DNA of 64,000 bases, taken from positions 124,001-188,000 of the forward strand of contig NZ_RHQN01000002.1 of NCBI RefSeq assembly GCF_003935425.1. The letters run 5' to 3'. Position numbers and translations under genes: made by a program. This stretch comes from Pseudomonas sp. v388. GTDB taxonomy: Bacteria; Pseudomonadota; Gammaproteobacteria; Pseudomonadales; Pseudomonadaceae. Under the pieces are notes generated by a model. That model saw only the letters and a list, made by a program, of their open reading frames with translations, had not been told where the DNA came from and did not search any database. Each line of letters begins with the position of its first letter. Position 1 is the first letter of the stretch. Positions 30,404-40,337 of this stretch are shown one piece after another.

Positions 30404-30931
30404 TTAATCCTTTGCCCGACCTTCGGTGTATCGGCGGCCCGAGGAGCCCTTGAAAAGCGGATAGCAGGCGAGCGCCATGATTCCGGTGAAAGCCAGCAGG
30501 CTCCACTCCGGCAGGGTGAATCCGCACAGCGACCAGTTTATTTCAGCGCAGAACACGATCTCGCTGTCCAGGCGGACAAGCCAGGTGTGTAGGGACAGCG
30601 CGCTAAGCACTGTTTCGAGACGGGCCACGATCGGCACCAGTTGATCATGGGTGGCGGTCTGCAGCCAGACCTGGCTGCCCGCTGCCGCTGCACCGAACGC
30701 CGCAATCAGCAGCACGGACGTGGCGTATCGCCGCCAGCCTGCGATTCCCGGCGCATGCCACGCAGCGGAAAGTCCCAGCAGCCCGCAACCGATCATGGCG
30801 ATGCGTTGCAGCATACAAAGCAGGCAGGGGTCGAGGCCGAAGGTTCGTTGCAGGTAGAAGGTCGCGCCGATGATCAATGCACATGCGATGGAGACGAACA
30901 GAAACAGGGAGCGCGTGCAAGCCAGATACAT
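30404..30931 (-). CDS. Disulfide bond formation protein DsbB family
   Basis: This inner-membrane quinone-linked oxidase recycles DsbA. The 175-residue product has four hydrophobic segments and both cysteine pairs of DsbB: CLLC (about residues 36-39) after the first helix, and two periplasmic cysteines in FCAEINWSLCGF. The P. aeruginosa gene at this place is called dsbH, one of two dsbB paralogues (recalled), so I leave the symbol empty. It is separate from the hemC operon, 229 bases away. Confidence 0.92.
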   Translation of the reverse strand: MYLACTRSLFLFVSIACALIIGATFYLQRTFGLDPCLLCMLQRIAMIGCGLLGLSAAWHAPGIAGWRRYATSVLLIAAFGAAAAGSQVWLQTATHDQLVPIVARLETVLSALSLHTWLVRLDSEIVFCAEINWSLCGFTLPEWSLLAFTGIMALACYPLFKGSSGRRYTEGRAKD

Positions 30932-31160
30932 GGCAAATCCGTTACCAAAGACATTGGTGGTTACGGTAGAGGAAAGCGCCTGGCGCTATCAAGGCGACAA
31001 AGTACGGACGATTCGCTGTTTTGAGAGGAAAGCGCGCATAGATCTGCTGCGCTTTTTCACGAATCGATGTAGGAAATATCTGGGCCTGGTTTCACGCCAG
31101 GATGACGGCCATGAACGGCAGGCCAGCAGGGTGAGGGCATCGGACTGGCCCCCACCGGTG

Positions 31161-32405
31161 TCAGGCTTTGGTCAACGCGGGAACCGGGCGAGCGAGAAGG
31201 CGTTCATCGAGCATGCCCAGACCTTCCTGAAACAACTGGTTGCTCCGGTCCGTCTCGCCGAGTTGGGCGAGCAGGCGCGCCAGTTCGGCACAGGTTTCCG
31301 GATTACGCTGCATCCGCAGGCTGCTTTCCAGATAGTCGCGGGCCTTGCCCCACAATCGGCTTTGCAGGCAGATACGCCCCAGAGTGAGCAACAGGCTGGG
31401 ATCGTCGGGGTGCTGTTTGAGCCAGCCTTCGGCCGCTTGCAGCTGTTTCGAGGGTTCACTGCCGCGAACCAGCCCGTAAAGACGTGCCAGATGGCTGTGG
31501 TAGTCGCGCTTGATCGCCGTGCGCAGCACTTCTTCGGCCTGGGCGTCGGCACCCAGACGCCGTAGCTGTTCGGCATACGCCAGCACCAATTGCGGTTCCT
31601 GACGTTGCGCGGAAGTCAGGCCTTTCCAGGCACTTTCCAGCGACGGCAGCCCGGCCTGCGTGCCTTCGCTCTCGTCGCGCCAGGCGGCCAGGGTCAGGTT
31701 CTCACCCCAGGCACGACGCTCCAGCTCTGCCAGTTCCTTGGGCGGCAGCACCTTGTCCTTGCGTAGTTCAGGCATCATTTTGATCAGCTGCGACCAGTCC
31801 CCGCGCTGCTGATACAGGCGCTGCAACTGGCGCAGAACCTGCGGATTATGCGGATGACGTTCATGCATCGCCTGCAGGGTCACCAGCGCGTTGTCCGTGT
31901 CGCCTCGGTCCTGCTGCAACTGCGCGTGACTCAGGGCAATGGCCAGTTCCGCCTGTGGCTGGCGTTCCAGGGCGCGCTCCAGCAGGCTGTCGCAATCTTC
32001 GTAGCGACCTTGCTCGTTGGCTGCCCGTGCAGCGCCGATGTAGTAGAGCAGCGGTTGCGGATCTGCCTCGGCAGCGCGGTGCAAGTGACGCTGGGCGCTG
32101 GCCCACCGTCCCTCGGCCAGATCCATCTGGCCCTGTTCGATCGCCAGCTGCACGCGGCGGCGGCGATTACGTAGCGACCACGGATTGACCACGCCACCGG
32201 AGGTGGTCAGCAGGAGTATCAAGGCGCGGATCAGGAAAATCACCAGCAGCACGGCCACCAGCAATGCGAGCGTTGCCCACAGGCTCGATTCGTAACGGAA
32301 GTTCTGGTACGCAATCAGGACGTAGCCGGAATGTTCTGCAATCGCGACGCCGATCAGGGCCGCGACCACAATAGCGATGAACAGCAGGACATAGACGCGC
32401 TTCAT
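31161..32405 (-). CDS. hemY: HemY TPR protein of the hemCDXY operon
   Basis: This 414-residue membrane-anchored protein has two N-terminal hydrophobic helices (about 5-25 and 40-62) and a long TPR-repeat region with TPR consensus alanines (GRWASAQRHLHRAAEADPQP, NEQGRYEDCDSLLERALER). It is encoded with haem biosynthesis enzymes in gammaproteobacteria, but its exact role is unclear. It is not the Bacillus protoporphyrinogen oxidase of the same name. The ATG overlaps the hemX TGA as ATGA. It is the last gene of the operon. Confidence 0.92.
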   Translation of the reverse strand: MKRVYVLLFIAIVVAALIGVAIAEHSGYVLIAYQNFRYESSLWATLALLVAVLLVIFLIRALILLLTTSGGVVNPWSLRNRRRRVQLAIEQGQMDLAEGRWASAQRHLHRAAEADPQPLLYYIGAARAANEQGRYEDCDSLLERALERQPQAELAIALSHAQLQQDRGDTDNALVTLQAMHERHPHNPQVLRQLQRLYQQRGDWSQLIKMMPELRKDKVLPPKELAELERRAWGENLTLAAWRDESEGTQAGLPSLESAWKGLTSAQRQEPQLVLAYAEQLRRLGADAQAEEVLRTAIKRDYHSHLARLYGLVRGSEPSKQLQAAEGWLKQHPDDPSLLLTLGRICLQSRLWGKARDYLESSLRMQRNPETCAELARLLAQLGETDRSNQLFQEGLGMLDERLLARPVPALTKA

Positions 32406-33526
32406 GGGCTGACACCCCGCGTCGCGTCGGCAGGTTCAGCCGCGGACGCGTGGCGCCGCTCCAGATAGGCTTGCACCGCGCTCAGGCTCTGCGCCAGATC
32501 CGGTGTCATGACCGCAACCGGTTGTTTGGCCAGCGCGTCCAGGCGTTCGCCGATCACTCTGCTCTGCGGATCATCCTGATTGAAGTTGGCTTGCAGTACG
32601 CTTTTCGCTTCGGTCACGGCCTTGGCGTACACCTGCGGTTCGCCATTGAGCGCCGCCCACTGCGCCTGCTCCAGTGCCAGGCTCAACGCCAGGCGCACCT
32701 GGGCCAGCGCTTGGCCCGCCAGCACCGGGCGGATGTCCTTGTCGGCGCTGAAGTCGATACGGAAGTAGTGGGAAATCTGGTTCCACCACTGGGTCCAGTA
32801 GTTGTCTTCGGATTTCTCCGAGGTCAGGCCCAGCAGCGATTCGCCTTTGTCCTGGTACTCAGGCGCCAGTTTGTTGAGCTGGACGGCCTGGTCACGCAGC
32901 GCGGCCAGTTGCAGGAACAACCCTGTGCGATCCGGCTGCTCGATGCTGCGCAGTGCAGCGAGGCTGCGGGCCAGTTGCTCGCGGGCGGCGTACGACCCCG
33001 GGTCGTCCTGTTCGCGAAGAATTTCATCCGCACCCTGGACCAGTGCCAGCGCGCTGTTGATGTCCTGCAATGCCGACAGTCGCAGGCTGGCCAGACGCAG
33101 CAGATGCTCGGCTTCAGCCAGGCGCCAGTCCTTGCGGCTGGCGCCCAGTACGGTTTCCAGACGCTGGCTGAGGCGCTGTTGATCGCCTTGCAGCTGGGTC
33201 ACCAGGCGGCGACTGTCTTCAAGCTGGTCGGCCGGCGGGAACTGGGCCAGGCGGGCCGTGAGCTGCTGATCGCTCTGGGCAAGGGCCAGGGTCTGCTCGG
33301 CAATGTTCTGGACCTGACCGCGTTGTTGCTGGTGCCCGGCCTGCAACATTCGCAGCTGCCAGACTCCCCAACCGGCGACGGCAATGCCTGCGATACCCAG
33401 CAACAGCGCCAGGATGACCAGGCCGCTGTTACGGTTCCCGGTGCGCTCGGGGCGCTTCGGGTCGGGAGTGGATGTCGGCGTCTTGAGTACCGATTCTTCG
33501 TCTTTAGGCAAGGCTGTTTCGCTCAC
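32402..33526 (-). CDS. hemX: HemX, putative uroporphyrinogen methyltransferase-like membrane protein
   Basis: The 374-residue product has a Pro/Lys-rich cytoplasmic N terminus (1-33), one transmembrane helix (about 34-57) and a large periplasmic helical domain. Older annotation calls it uroporphyrin-III C-methyltransferase, but no SAM motif is visible, so that activity is doubtful. The start is GTG at 33526 (VSETALPKDEESVLK), with upstream codons unlike the family. It lies 49 bases after hemD and overlaps hemY by four bases. Confidence 0.91.
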   Translation of the reverse strand: MSETALPKDEESVLKTPTSTPDPKRPERTGNRNSGLVILALLLGIAGIAVAGWGVWQLRMLQAGHQQQRGQVQNIAEQTLALAQSDQQLTARLAQFPPADQLEDSRRLVTQLQGDQQRLSQRLETVLGASRKDWRLAEAEHLLRLASLRLSALQDINSALALVQGADEILREQDDPGSYAAREQLARSLAALRSIEQPDRTGLFLQLAALRDQAVQLNKLAPEYQDKGESLLGLTSEKSEDNYWTQWWNQISHYFRIDFSADKDIRPVLAGQALAQVRLALSLALEQAQWAALNGEPQVYAKAVTEAKSVLQANFNQDDPQSRVIGERLDALAKQPVAVMTPDLAQSLSAVQAYLERRHASAAEPADATRGVSP

Positions 33527-33575
33527 GTATCCATCCTTTGCATTTTGGCGTATTAGCGTAACGACGCGATGTCGA

Positions 33576-34352
33576 TCAGTACGCCTTGACGGCTGGTTGC
33601 GGCTGATCCCGCAACGCTGCCAGCAATGCCACGGCGCTGGCGCCATGGCAATCAATAACGGTTGAAGCACCCGCCGCCCGGGCCATTTCGGCAACCCGCG
33701 CGCTCGGTACGAACAGAGGCATGTCGGCCAACTGTGGCCATGCATCCGCCGCCAGTTGGAGCAGATGTTCGAATCCCTGCCCACTGCTGACCACCAGCCC
33801 GTTCAAGCGTTCCAACTCGACGCGCTGCCGCAGCGTCGAGGGTGGATAGGACGGCAGGAAACGACGGTACAGCGGCAGGTAGTCGACCTCCACACCCTGA
33901 TCGCGAAGGCGCTCGGCCAACAGCTCGCGACCTTCGTCGCCGCGCAGGATCAGCACTCGGCTGCCGGGCTGTGCGACCGCTTGCTGCAAGCGCGGCAGAT
34001 CGAGCAAGGCTTCGCTGTCGTCGCCCTCGGCGGGCCAGCTCACATCGAGCCCGAAGTCTGCAAGAATTCTGCCGGTCGCTTCGCCGACGCTGAACCACGG
34101 CTGCATGGGCGGCTGCGGCCAGACCTCGTCGACCAACTCCAGACCCAATCGCGCGGCAGGCTTGCTCACCACGATGACCGCAGAATAGTCGAGCAATGTG
34201 TAGATGATCGAGCGCTGCGCGGGAGTCAGTGGCAGGGGGTCGATTTCAAGCAAAGGCAGGCTGCTGCTGAAAACGCCCTGCTCGTCGAGGAAACGCGCCA
34301 GTGCGGCGGATTCCTGGGCCGGCCGGGTCAGCAGCAGGCGCCATGCGTTCAT
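33576..34352 (-). CDS. hemD: Uroporphyrinogen-III synthase
   Basis: HemD closes hydroxymethylbilane to uroporphyrinogen III with inversion of ring D. The 258-residue product has the HemD features [16 protein letters not shown] at the N terminus, VGEATGRIL, and [17 protein letters not shown]. The family is poorly conserved, so operon position (overlapping hemC by ATGA) is strong support. Length is normal. Confidence 0.95.
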   Translation of the reverse strand: MNAWRLLLTRPAQESAALARFLDEQGVFSSSLPLLEIDPLPLTPAQRSIIYTLLDYSAVIVVSKPAARLGLELVDEVWPQPPMQPWFSVGEATGRILADFGLDVSWPAEGDDSEALLDLPRLQQAVAQPGSRVLILRGDEGRELLAERLRDQGVEVDYLPLYRRFLPSYPPSTLRQRVELERLNGLVVSSGQGFEHLLQLAADAWPQLADMPLFVPSARVAEMARAAGASTVIDCHGASAVALLAALRDQPQPAVKAY

Positions 34353-35290
34353 TCGGTGTCGGCCTCGCCATAAACAGCCTTGAGGATCTTGTCCGCACCT
34401 TGCGCGAGCAAGGCCTCGGCGACCTCGACACCCAGCGCCTGGGCCGCGGTCTGCGGCGCACGCGCCTCGGCCTGCAACAGCACCTCGCCCGAAGGCGCGC
34501 CCACCAGGCCGCGCAGCCAGACCTGATCGCCTTCAAGCACGGCGTAGCAGGCGATCGGCACCTGGCAGCCACCGTTGAGATGTTTGTTCAGCGAGCGCTC
34601 GGCAATGACCCGCACCGCCGTGTCGGCGTGATGCAGGGGTGCGAGCAGTGCATGGATTTCGGCGTCGACGCTGCGGCACTCGATGCCCACCGCACCCTGC
34701 CCGCCGGCCGGCAGACTGTCGTCCACGCTGATCGCGGCCGTGATCCGGTCCTCGAAGCCCAGGCGAATGAGCCCGGCCGCCGCCAGGATGATCGCGTCGT
34801 ACTCGCCGGCATCCAGTTTTGCCAGGCGCGTATTGACGTTGCCACGCAGGAAATGAATCTTGAGGTCCGGCCGCCTGGCCAGCAGTTGGGCCTGACGCCG
34901 CAGGCTGGAGGTGCCCACCACGCTTGCGGCCGGCAGTTGCTCAAGGCTGGCGTAGGTGTTGGATACGAAGGCATCCCGCGGGTCTTCCCGTTCACAGATG
35001 CAGAACAGGCCCAGGCCTTGCGGGAAATCCATCGGCACATCCTTCATCGAATGCACGGCGATGTCGGCTTCGTTTTCCAGCAGCGCAGTTTCCAGTTCCT
35101 TGACGAACAGACCCTTGCCGCCGATTTTCGACAGTGGCGAGTCGAGCAGCTTGTCGCCACGGCTGACCATCGGAACCAGCGTCACGATCAGGCCGGGATG
35201 AGCCGCTTCGAGCCGGGCTTTGACATATTCGGCCTGCCAGAGGGCCAGCGCACTTTTGCGAGTGGCAATGCGGATTTCGCGAGAAGACAT
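34349..35290 (-). CDS. hemC: Porphobilinogen deaminase
   Basis: HemC joins four porphobilinogen molecules to hydroxymethylbilane. The 313-residue product opens with [20 protein letters not shown], has [17 protein letters not shown] (substrate-binding arginines) and [12 protein letters not shown] with the cysteine that holds the dipyrromethane cofactor. It is the first gene of hemC-hemD-hemX-hemY. In P. aeruginosa AlgR acts on hemC; I could not find a clear AlgR box in the 228-base upstream region. Confidence 0.97.
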   Translation of the reverse strand: MSSREIRIATRKSALALWQAEYVKARLEAAHPGLIVTLVPMVSRGDKLLDSPLSKIGGKGLFVKELETALLENEADIAVHSMKDVPMDFPQGLGLFCICEREDPRDAFVSNTYASLEQLPAASVVGTSSLRRQAQLLARRPDLKIHFLRGNVNTRLAKLDAGEYDAIILAAAGLIRLGFEDRITAAISVDDSLPAGGQGAVGIECRSVDAEIHALLAPLHHADTAVRVIAERSLNKHLNGGCQVPIACYAVLEGDQVWLRGLVGAPSGEVLLQAEARAPQTAAQALGVEVAEALLAQGADKILKAVYGEADTE

Positions 35291-35401
35291 TGAACAATCC
35301 GTACTAGGTAAATACGACGGATCATACCAGCTCAGCCGGAACGACTTCAGCGTCGTCCGTAAAGTCGCAGTGACCCACTGGTTCCAATCAAGGAATACGG
35401 T

Positions 35402-35418
35402 GCCGGGCGCCGCCCGGC
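35402..35418. terminator. GC-rich palindrome between hemC and algR
   Basis: GCCGGGCG-c-CGCCCGGC is a perfect 8-bp palindrome about 100 bases after the algR stop on the minus strand. It lies upstream of the hemC start. It has no T run, so it could be an algR 3' end, a REP-like remnant or a regulatory dyad for hemC. Confidence 0.4.
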
Positions 35419-35518
35419 CATGCTGGTCGACAAAGAGCCGGAATGCTCGCGAATCGGGCGCTGATGCCGATGCGTGACCAGGTCTCTGCGAGCAGGCCGC
35501 CGTGGGTCGAGGTACGTG

Positions 35519-36265
35519 TCAGAGCTGTTGCATCATCTTGCGCACGCCTGCTACATGGCGGCGGCTGACAATCAGCGCATCACCATTAAGCCCCCTGAGA
35601 AACAGCTGGAAATGGCCCAGCGGGGTGCGCTGCAAGCGTTCGATGCGTTCTCGTGCCACCAATGCATTGCGGTGAATACGCACGAACCGGTCACCGAACT
35701 CGTCTTCCAGCGCCTTGAGAGGCTCGTCGAGCAATACCTCGCCACCGTCGTGACGCAGGGTGACGTACTTGTGGTCGGCAATGAAAAAGATCACCTGATC
35801 CAGCGGGATCAGCTCGATACCTTTTCGCGTCCTGGCACTGATGTGGCTGCGTGGGCCGTTGCCACTTTCGGCAGCGGGCCGCGTCATGGCGGCCAGCTGG
35901 ACCCGATTGGGGCGCTCGGCCTTCTTCAGTGCTTCGATCAGGTTTTCCGACCTGACCGGTTTCACCAGATAGCCCACGGCGCTGACCTGAAAGGCGTCGA
36001 GCGCAAATTCATCGTGCGCCGTGCAGAAGACCACCGCGGGTGGAGCTTCGCGCTCGCACAGTTTGGCAGCCACTTGCAGGCCGTCGATACCCGGCATGCG
36101 GATATCCAGCAGCACGACATCGGGCTTCAGATTTTCAATCAGCGCCAAAGCCTCTTCACCATTGGCGGCGCTAGGTTCAAGTACCCGGTAACCCTCGATT
36201 TCGCTGACCAATCGGCTCAGTCGCTCGCGGGCCAGGGGTTCGTCATCAACGATCAGGACATTCAT
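35519..36265 (-). CDS. algR: LytTR response regulator AlgR
   Basis: AlgR controls alginate, twitching motility and other traits in pseudomonads. The 248-residue product has a receiver domain with phospho-acceptor Asp54 in VVLLDIRMPG and a C-terminal LytTR DNA-binding domain (about 140-246: KGIELIPLDQVIFFIADHKYV, RIHRNALVARERI). The ATG at 36265 overlaps the algZ stop as ATGA, supporting coupling with its sensor. Confidence 0.97.
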   Translation of the reverse strand: MNVLIVDDEPLARERLSRLVSEIEGYRVLEPSAANGEEALALIENLKPDVVLLDIRMPGIDGLQVAAKLCEREAPPAVVFCTAHDEFALDAFQVSAVGYLVKPVRSENLIEALKKAERPNRVQLAAMTRPAAESGNGPRSHISARTRKGIELIPLDQVIFFIADHKYVTLRHDGGEVLLDEPLKALEDEFGDRFVRIHRNALVARERIERLQRTPLGHFQLFLRGLNGDALIVSRRHVAGVRKMMQQL

Positions 36266-37344
36266 ATAGCTCTGGCTTCCTGCGTGAGTCTCGCACAAGG
36301 ATAGCGTAGACAGGTGTAGTGACGACCGTCACGGCGCTCCACGCTCAGACTGGCGTGCGGGCCAAAAAGTGCCGTAAGACGAGCACCTATATTCAGCAAG
36401 GCCTGTTGCGTTCCGTGGGAAGTCTGCCGTGTGGCAACTTCGTCAAAGGGATTGCTGACGCACAACATGAGCTCTCCCCCTCTATAGTCAGCTTCGACCC
36501 GGACCACGCCCCCTTCCACCCGCGGGGCAATACCGTAGATCAACGCGTTTTCCAGCAATGGCTGCAAGGTTAGCTGGGGAATCGGCAAGTCATCGGGAAT
36601 TGTGTTCACCCTCCAGTCCAACTGTAGACGCTCGCCGAGACGATATTGCTCAATCGATAAATATCGTTTCGCCAAAGCCAGTTCTTCGCGCCATGTCACC
36701 AGGCTGCCGGGCTTGGCCAGGCTGGCGCGAAAAAGGTCGGAGAGGTCCAGTACGGCCTGTTCGGCCTTGGCCGGATTGCTGGCGACCAGGCTGGCAATGC
36801 TGTTGAGCGTGTTGAACAGAAAATGCGGCCGGATGCGCGCCTGCAGCGATTCGATCCGTGCGCGCAGCTCGCCTTGTTGTTGCTTGCGCCACTGACTTTG
36901 CAGGTAAAAATAACGCAGCATCAGCGCCGACATGATCAGCGCGATCAATGCGTATCGCAGGTAACGCTCGACCATGCCGTCTACCGAGATTCGTCCGGTG
37001 AGCTGGCAGATGTCGGTTACCGCCGTACACAACAGGGTCAGTGCGACCACCAGCAGGCAGCTCAACACGCCGGCCAGTCCCGCCGGCAGACGCGCCAGCC
37101 AGGGACGAAGGCCGCACAACAAGGCAGCCGACAGCAGTACGATCCACTGCACGAACAGCGACATCAGTGCCAGGCGCACCCAGTTGAATCCGCTGCGCAT
37201 CGGCTCGACCAGCACCAGCACTAACACCAGCAGCTCGGCCAATACCACGAGCACCAGCAATGCCTGCGGCAGGCACAGCTCGGGGAGGAAGAAGTCTTTG
37301 CCGGGCGCGGGGCTGGCAGTCGGGTTCGCAGGGTTTTTTCGCAT
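36262..37344 (-). CDS. algZ: LytS-type sensor histidine kinase AlgZ/FimS
   Basis: AlgZ (FimS) is the partner kinase of AlgR. The 360-residue product has several hydrophobic helices (about 27-150) and then a His_kinase (LytS) domain with [17 protein letters not shown], His174 being the expected phosphorylation site. An ATPase-like part follows ([20 protein letters not shown]). It is divergent from argH with a 136-base spacer. Confidence 0.95.
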   Translation of the reverse strand: MRKNPANPTASPAPGKDFFLPELCLPQALLVLVVLAELLVLVLVLVEPMRSGFNWVRLALMSLFVQWIVLLSAALLCGLRPWLARLPAGLAGVLSCLLVVALTLLCTAVTDICQLTGRISVDGMVERYLRYALIALIMSALMLRYFYLQSQWRKQQQGELRARIESLQARIRPHFLFNTLNSIASLVASNPAKAEQAVLDLSDLFRASLAKPGSLVTWREELALAKRYLSIEQYRLGERLQLDWRVNTIPDDLPIPQLTLQPLLENALIYGIAPRVEGGVVRVEADYRGGELMLCVSNPFDEVATRQTSHGTQQALLNIGARLTALFGPHASLSVERRDGRHYTCLRYPCARLTQEARAI

Positions 37345-37480
37345 GCAGCCAGTCTCGTCCCAAGCCTGGCCAGCGGCAAGCCGTCCGGGGATAAAAAAAC
37401 GACAACCCTGTTATCATCGCACTCGCCCTTGTGCCACGTTTTCGGGCACGCCACTTTCCAGCAGAGCAACGAGCGAAACC

Positions 37481-38875
37481 ATGAGCACCGACAAGACCAA
37501 CCAGTCCTGGGGCGGCCGCTTCAGTGAACCCGTCGACGCCTTCGTCGCGCGCTTCACCGCCTCCGTCACCTTCGATCAACGCCTGTACCGCCACGACATC
37601 ATGGGCTCCATCGCCCACGCCACGATGCTGGCCAAGGTCGGCGTGCTGACCGATGCCGAGCGCGACACCATCATCGATGGCCTGAACACCATTCAGGGCG
37701 AGATCGAGGCCGGCCAGTTCGAATGGCGCGTCGATCTGGAAGATGTGCACATGAACATCGAGGCGCGCCTGACCGACCGCATCGGCGTCACCGGCAAGAA
37801 ACTGCACACCGGCCGTAGCCGTAACGATCAGGTCGCGACCGATATCCGCTTGTGGCTGCGTGACGAAATCGACCTCATCCTGGGCGAGATCAACCGCCTG
37901 CAACAAGGGCTGCTGGGCCTGGCCGAGCGCGAAGCCGACACCATCATGCCGGGTTTCACTCACCTGCAGACCGCACAGCCGGTGACCTTCGGACACCACA
38001 TGCTGGCCTGGTTCGAAATGCTCAGCCGCGACCATGAACGCCTGGTCGATTGCCGCAAGCGTCTGAACCGCATGCCTCTGGGCAGCGCGGCACTGGCCGG
38101 CACCACCTATCCGATCGACCGTGAGCTGACCTGCAAGCTGCTGGGCTTCGACGCTGTGGGTGGCAACTCGCTGGACGGCGTTTCTGATCGCGATTTCGCC
38201 ATCGAATTCTGCTCGGCTGCTTCGGTTGCGATGATGCACCTGTCGCGTTTCTCTGAAGAGCTGGTGTTGTGGACCAGTGCCCAGTTCCAGTTCATCGACC
38301 TGCCGGATCGCTTCTGCACCGGCAGCTCGATCATGCCGCAAAAGAAAAACCCGGACGTTCCCGAGCTGGTTCGCGGCAAGAGCGGCCGTGTGTTCGGTGC
38401 ATTGATGGGGTTGCTGACCTTGATGAAGGGCCAGCCGCTGGCCTACAACAAGGACAATCAGGAAGACAAGGAGCCGCTGTTCGACGCGGCCGACACCCTG
38501 CGCGATTCACTGCGTGCCTTCGCCGACATGGTTCCGGCCATCAAGCCCAGACACGCGATCATGCGCGAAGCGGCGCTGCGCGGTTTCTCCACCGCTACCG
38601 ATCTTGCCGATTACCTGGTGCGCCGTGGCCTGCCGTTCCGCGACTGCCATGAGATCGTTGGTCATGCCGTGAAGTACGGTGTGGAAACCGGCAAGGACCT
38701 GGCGGAAATGAGCCTGGAAGAGCTGCGTAAATTCAGCGATCAGATCGAGCAGGATGTCTTTGCCGTGCTGACCCTAGAAGGTTCGGTGAATGCCCGTAAT
38801 CACATCGGCGGCACCGCACCGGAACAGGTCCGCGCCGCAGTGGTGCGTGGTCAGGCGATGCTCGCAGCACGCTGA
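37481..38875 (+). CDS. argH: Argininosuccinate lyase
   Basis: ArgH splits argininosuccinate into arginine and fumarate, the last step of arginine synthesis. The 464-residue product starts [17 protein letters not shown] and carries the superfamily signature [15 protein letters not shown] with the catalytic serine loop, as well as [13 protein letters not shown]. The ATG at 37481 gives the standard N terminus. A REP cluster follows. Confidence 0.97.
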   Translation: MSTDKTNQSWGGRFSEPVDAFVARFTASVTFDQRLYRHDIMGSIAHATMLAKVGVLTDAERDTIIDGLNTIQGEIEAGQFEWRVDLEDVHMNIEARLTDRIGVTGKKLHTGRSRNDQVATDIRLWLRDEIDLILGEINRLQQGLLGLAEREADTIMPGFTHLQTAQPVTFGHHMLAWFEMLSRDHERLVDCRKRLNRMPLGSAALAGTTYPIDRELTCKLLGFDAVGGNSLDGVSDRDFAIEFCSAASVAMMHLSRFSEELVLWTSAQFQFIDLPDRFCTGSSIMPQKKNPDVPELVRGKSGRVFGALMGLLTLMKGQPLAYNKDNQEDKEPLFDAADTLRDSLRAFADMVPAIKPRHAIMREAALRGFSTATDLADYLVRRGLPFRDCHEIVGHAVKYGVETGKDLAEMSLEELRKFSDQIEQDVFAVLTLEGSVNARNHIGGTAPEQVRAAVVRGQAMLAAR

Positions 38876-38885
38876 GTGCCTGGCT

Positions 38886-39004
38886 TGTAGGAGCGACCTT
38901 GGTCGCGAAGACTTTGGTACAGACGACGCATGTTCTGCGGCTGCACCGGGCTCTTCGCGAGCAAGCTCGCTCCTGCAGGTGGTGTCGGCCTTTTCGCGAG
39001 CAGG
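38886..39004. repeat. REP cluster after argH
   Basis: TGTAGGAGCGACCTTGGTCG (38886 onward) faces CTTCGCGAGCAAGCTCGCTCC (38953 onward), with a third partial copy TTTTCGCGAGCAGG at 38991-39004. The head and tail types are the same as in the 134-bp array at 3797, though the middle hairpin module is missing. It fills the convergent argH/GST gap. Confidence 0.85.
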
Positions 39005-39011
39005 TGCCGGA

Positions 39012-39686
39012 TCACCCCGCCGTTTGGGCTACGGCCTGAACACGCGCCATGAATCTGGGCCAGTCCGCTTCGCGGCCGGCTGCCACCTTCTGCACGTTCG
39101 GATTCGCAGCCAGGCGCTCAAGCAATGCTCGTGCTCCCGGTACGTCCCCCAGTAAATCCAGGCCGAACATTTCCTCGCCTACACGTTGTGCAAGGTCCAC
39201 GGTGTACAGGAAGTAAATATCCGCCAGCGTAAAATGCTCACCCGTCACATAGGGTGTGAAACATGCGCGCTGAGCCAAGGCAGCGAAGCCCTTGATCAAA
39301 TCCCGGCGGGCCTTGGCCTTGAGATCCGGTGGCGTCGGACGCCCACCGAAGATGACCTCGACGTAGCACGAACGAGCCGGCAGCTCGATGTACAGCTCGA
39401 TTTCCTTGGCGATGGTCCACATCTGCGCGCGTGCGAACGGCTCGGCAGGCACGAGCGGTCGGGCGTTTGAAGTCTCTTCGATATAGCGCAGGATCACGTC
39501 GGTTTCGCTGATGAAGCCTTCCGGCGTTCCCAGCACGGGCACCTTGCCTCGTGCACTGATTGCCAGCGTTTCGGGGTTCTGGCAGCCATGCAAAGGCACT
39601 ACCTCGAACGGCAGTTGCTTCTCCAGCAGTGCAAGCTGGACCATGTTGAAATAGTTGCTCGCCGCGAATCCATAAAGTTTCAGCAT
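39012..39686 (-). CDS. Glutathione S-transferase family protein
   Basis: This 224-residue GST-fold protein has an N-terminal thioredoxin-like domain (MLKLYGFAASNYFNMVQLALLEKQL, then GKVPVLGTPEGFISETDVILRYIEE) and a C-terminal helical domain (about 85-215) with FTLADIYFLYTVDL. Substrate is unknown. The ATG at 39686 is chosen because it starts the thioredoxin fold; longer reading adds no domain. No neighbour suggests a pathway. Confidence 0.9.
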   Translation of the reverse strand: MLKLYGFAASNYFNMVQLALLEKQLPFEVVPLHGCQNPETLAISARGKVPVLGTPEGFISETDVILRYIEETSNARPLVPAEPFARAQMWTIAKEIELYIELPARSCYVEVIFGGRPTPPDLKAKARRDLIKGFAALAQRACFTPYVTGEHFTLADIYFLYTVDLAQRVGEEMFGLDLLGDVPGARALLERLAANPNVQKVAAGREADWPRFMARVQAVAQTAG

Positions 39687-39863
39687 CGGTGGCCTCCATG
39701 AGCCTTGGCGCGATGGTTTGGGGGCGGGAGACTTTATCGGTTTATTCATTAAAGTCAGATACTTAGAGGGCACTCCATGGGCATTTCAGACCGCTCCTAC
39801 ATTGCCAGGCGATTTCGGCGACAGGATTGCGGTTAAAATGCGTGCCTTATCTGAGGAATCATC

Positions 39864-40139
39864 ATGACCGACGTAATCGACAACGACGAAGAAGAGTTCG
39901 CCGCCTCGACCTTGATCCAGGCCATCGAAAACCAGATCGAAGCCGACAACCCGCCTGCCGCCAAGGCCACCTTCAACAAGCTGACCCTGGTCGGCTACGA
40001 GCGTGAAGACATCCTGGAATTGATGGCCCATGTGCTTGCGTTCGAGATCGATGCAATGCTCGAGACGGATCGTCCCTTCGATACCCAGTGGTATGAAACG
40101 GCCCTGCGAGCCCTGCCCGAGCTGCCGCCCGAAAAATAG
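39864..40139 (+). CDS. Small acidic protein of unknown function
   Basis: The 91-residue acidic protein has a DNDEEEFAAS N terminus and helical middle (TLIQAIENQIEADNPPAAKATFNKL, EREDILELMAHVLAFEIDAML). It has no signal peptide, membrane helix or cysteine. ATG at 39864 follows GAGGA. The coding pattern and codon use look native. I do not recognise a family. It is followed by a hairpin-rich intergenic region and another small gene. Confidence 0.75.
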   Translation: MTDVIDNDEEEFAASTLIQAIENQIEADNPPAAKATFNKLTLVGYEREDILELMAHVLAFEIDAMLETDRPFDTQWYETALRALPELPPEK

Positions 40140-40143
40140 TCGT

Positions 40144-40306
40144 TTGCCGGCAGAGATATCCGGCAAGGGATAAAGACGGTGTCTACACTCCAGAAGCCCC
40201 CTGCCAACGCTTTGTCGGGGCTTTCGCGCCATGCCGGCTTTAGCGGCCTCCGGATGCCGACGAGCATCGCATCTGCTCGTCGACCTCAGGCACTTCCGTC
40301 AGCCTG
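40144..40306. other. Series of four hairpins between two small genes
   Basis: The 198-base gap at 40140-40337 contains four stems in series: TTGCCGG/CCGGCAA (40144-40166), AAGCCCC/GGGGCTT (40194-40223), CGACGAGCA/TGCTCGTCG (40258-40282) and CAGGC/GCCTG (40287-40306). The first two may end the 91-residue gene's transcript. The last two lie in the leader of the next gene. Whether this is a terminator series, a structured leader or a small RNA is open. Confidence 0.55.
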
Positions 40307-40337
40307 TGGCGTATATCTAGAAAAGTCTGGAGCACCT

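Noticed and set aside
32402-33526. HemX as a uroporphyrinogen-III C-methyltransferase
   Set aside because: No SAM-binding motif is visible; the protein is one membrane helix plus a helical domain. The name is kept only by operon context.
35291-35518. AlgR site upstream of hemC
   Set aside because: I looked for ACCGTTCGTC on both strands and saw no close match, although AlgR is known to act at hemC in P. aeruginosa.
36650-38341. 563-residue minus-strand frame across argH and algZ
   Set aside because: It runs antisense to argH and out of frame through algZ, both of which have clear catalytic motifs.
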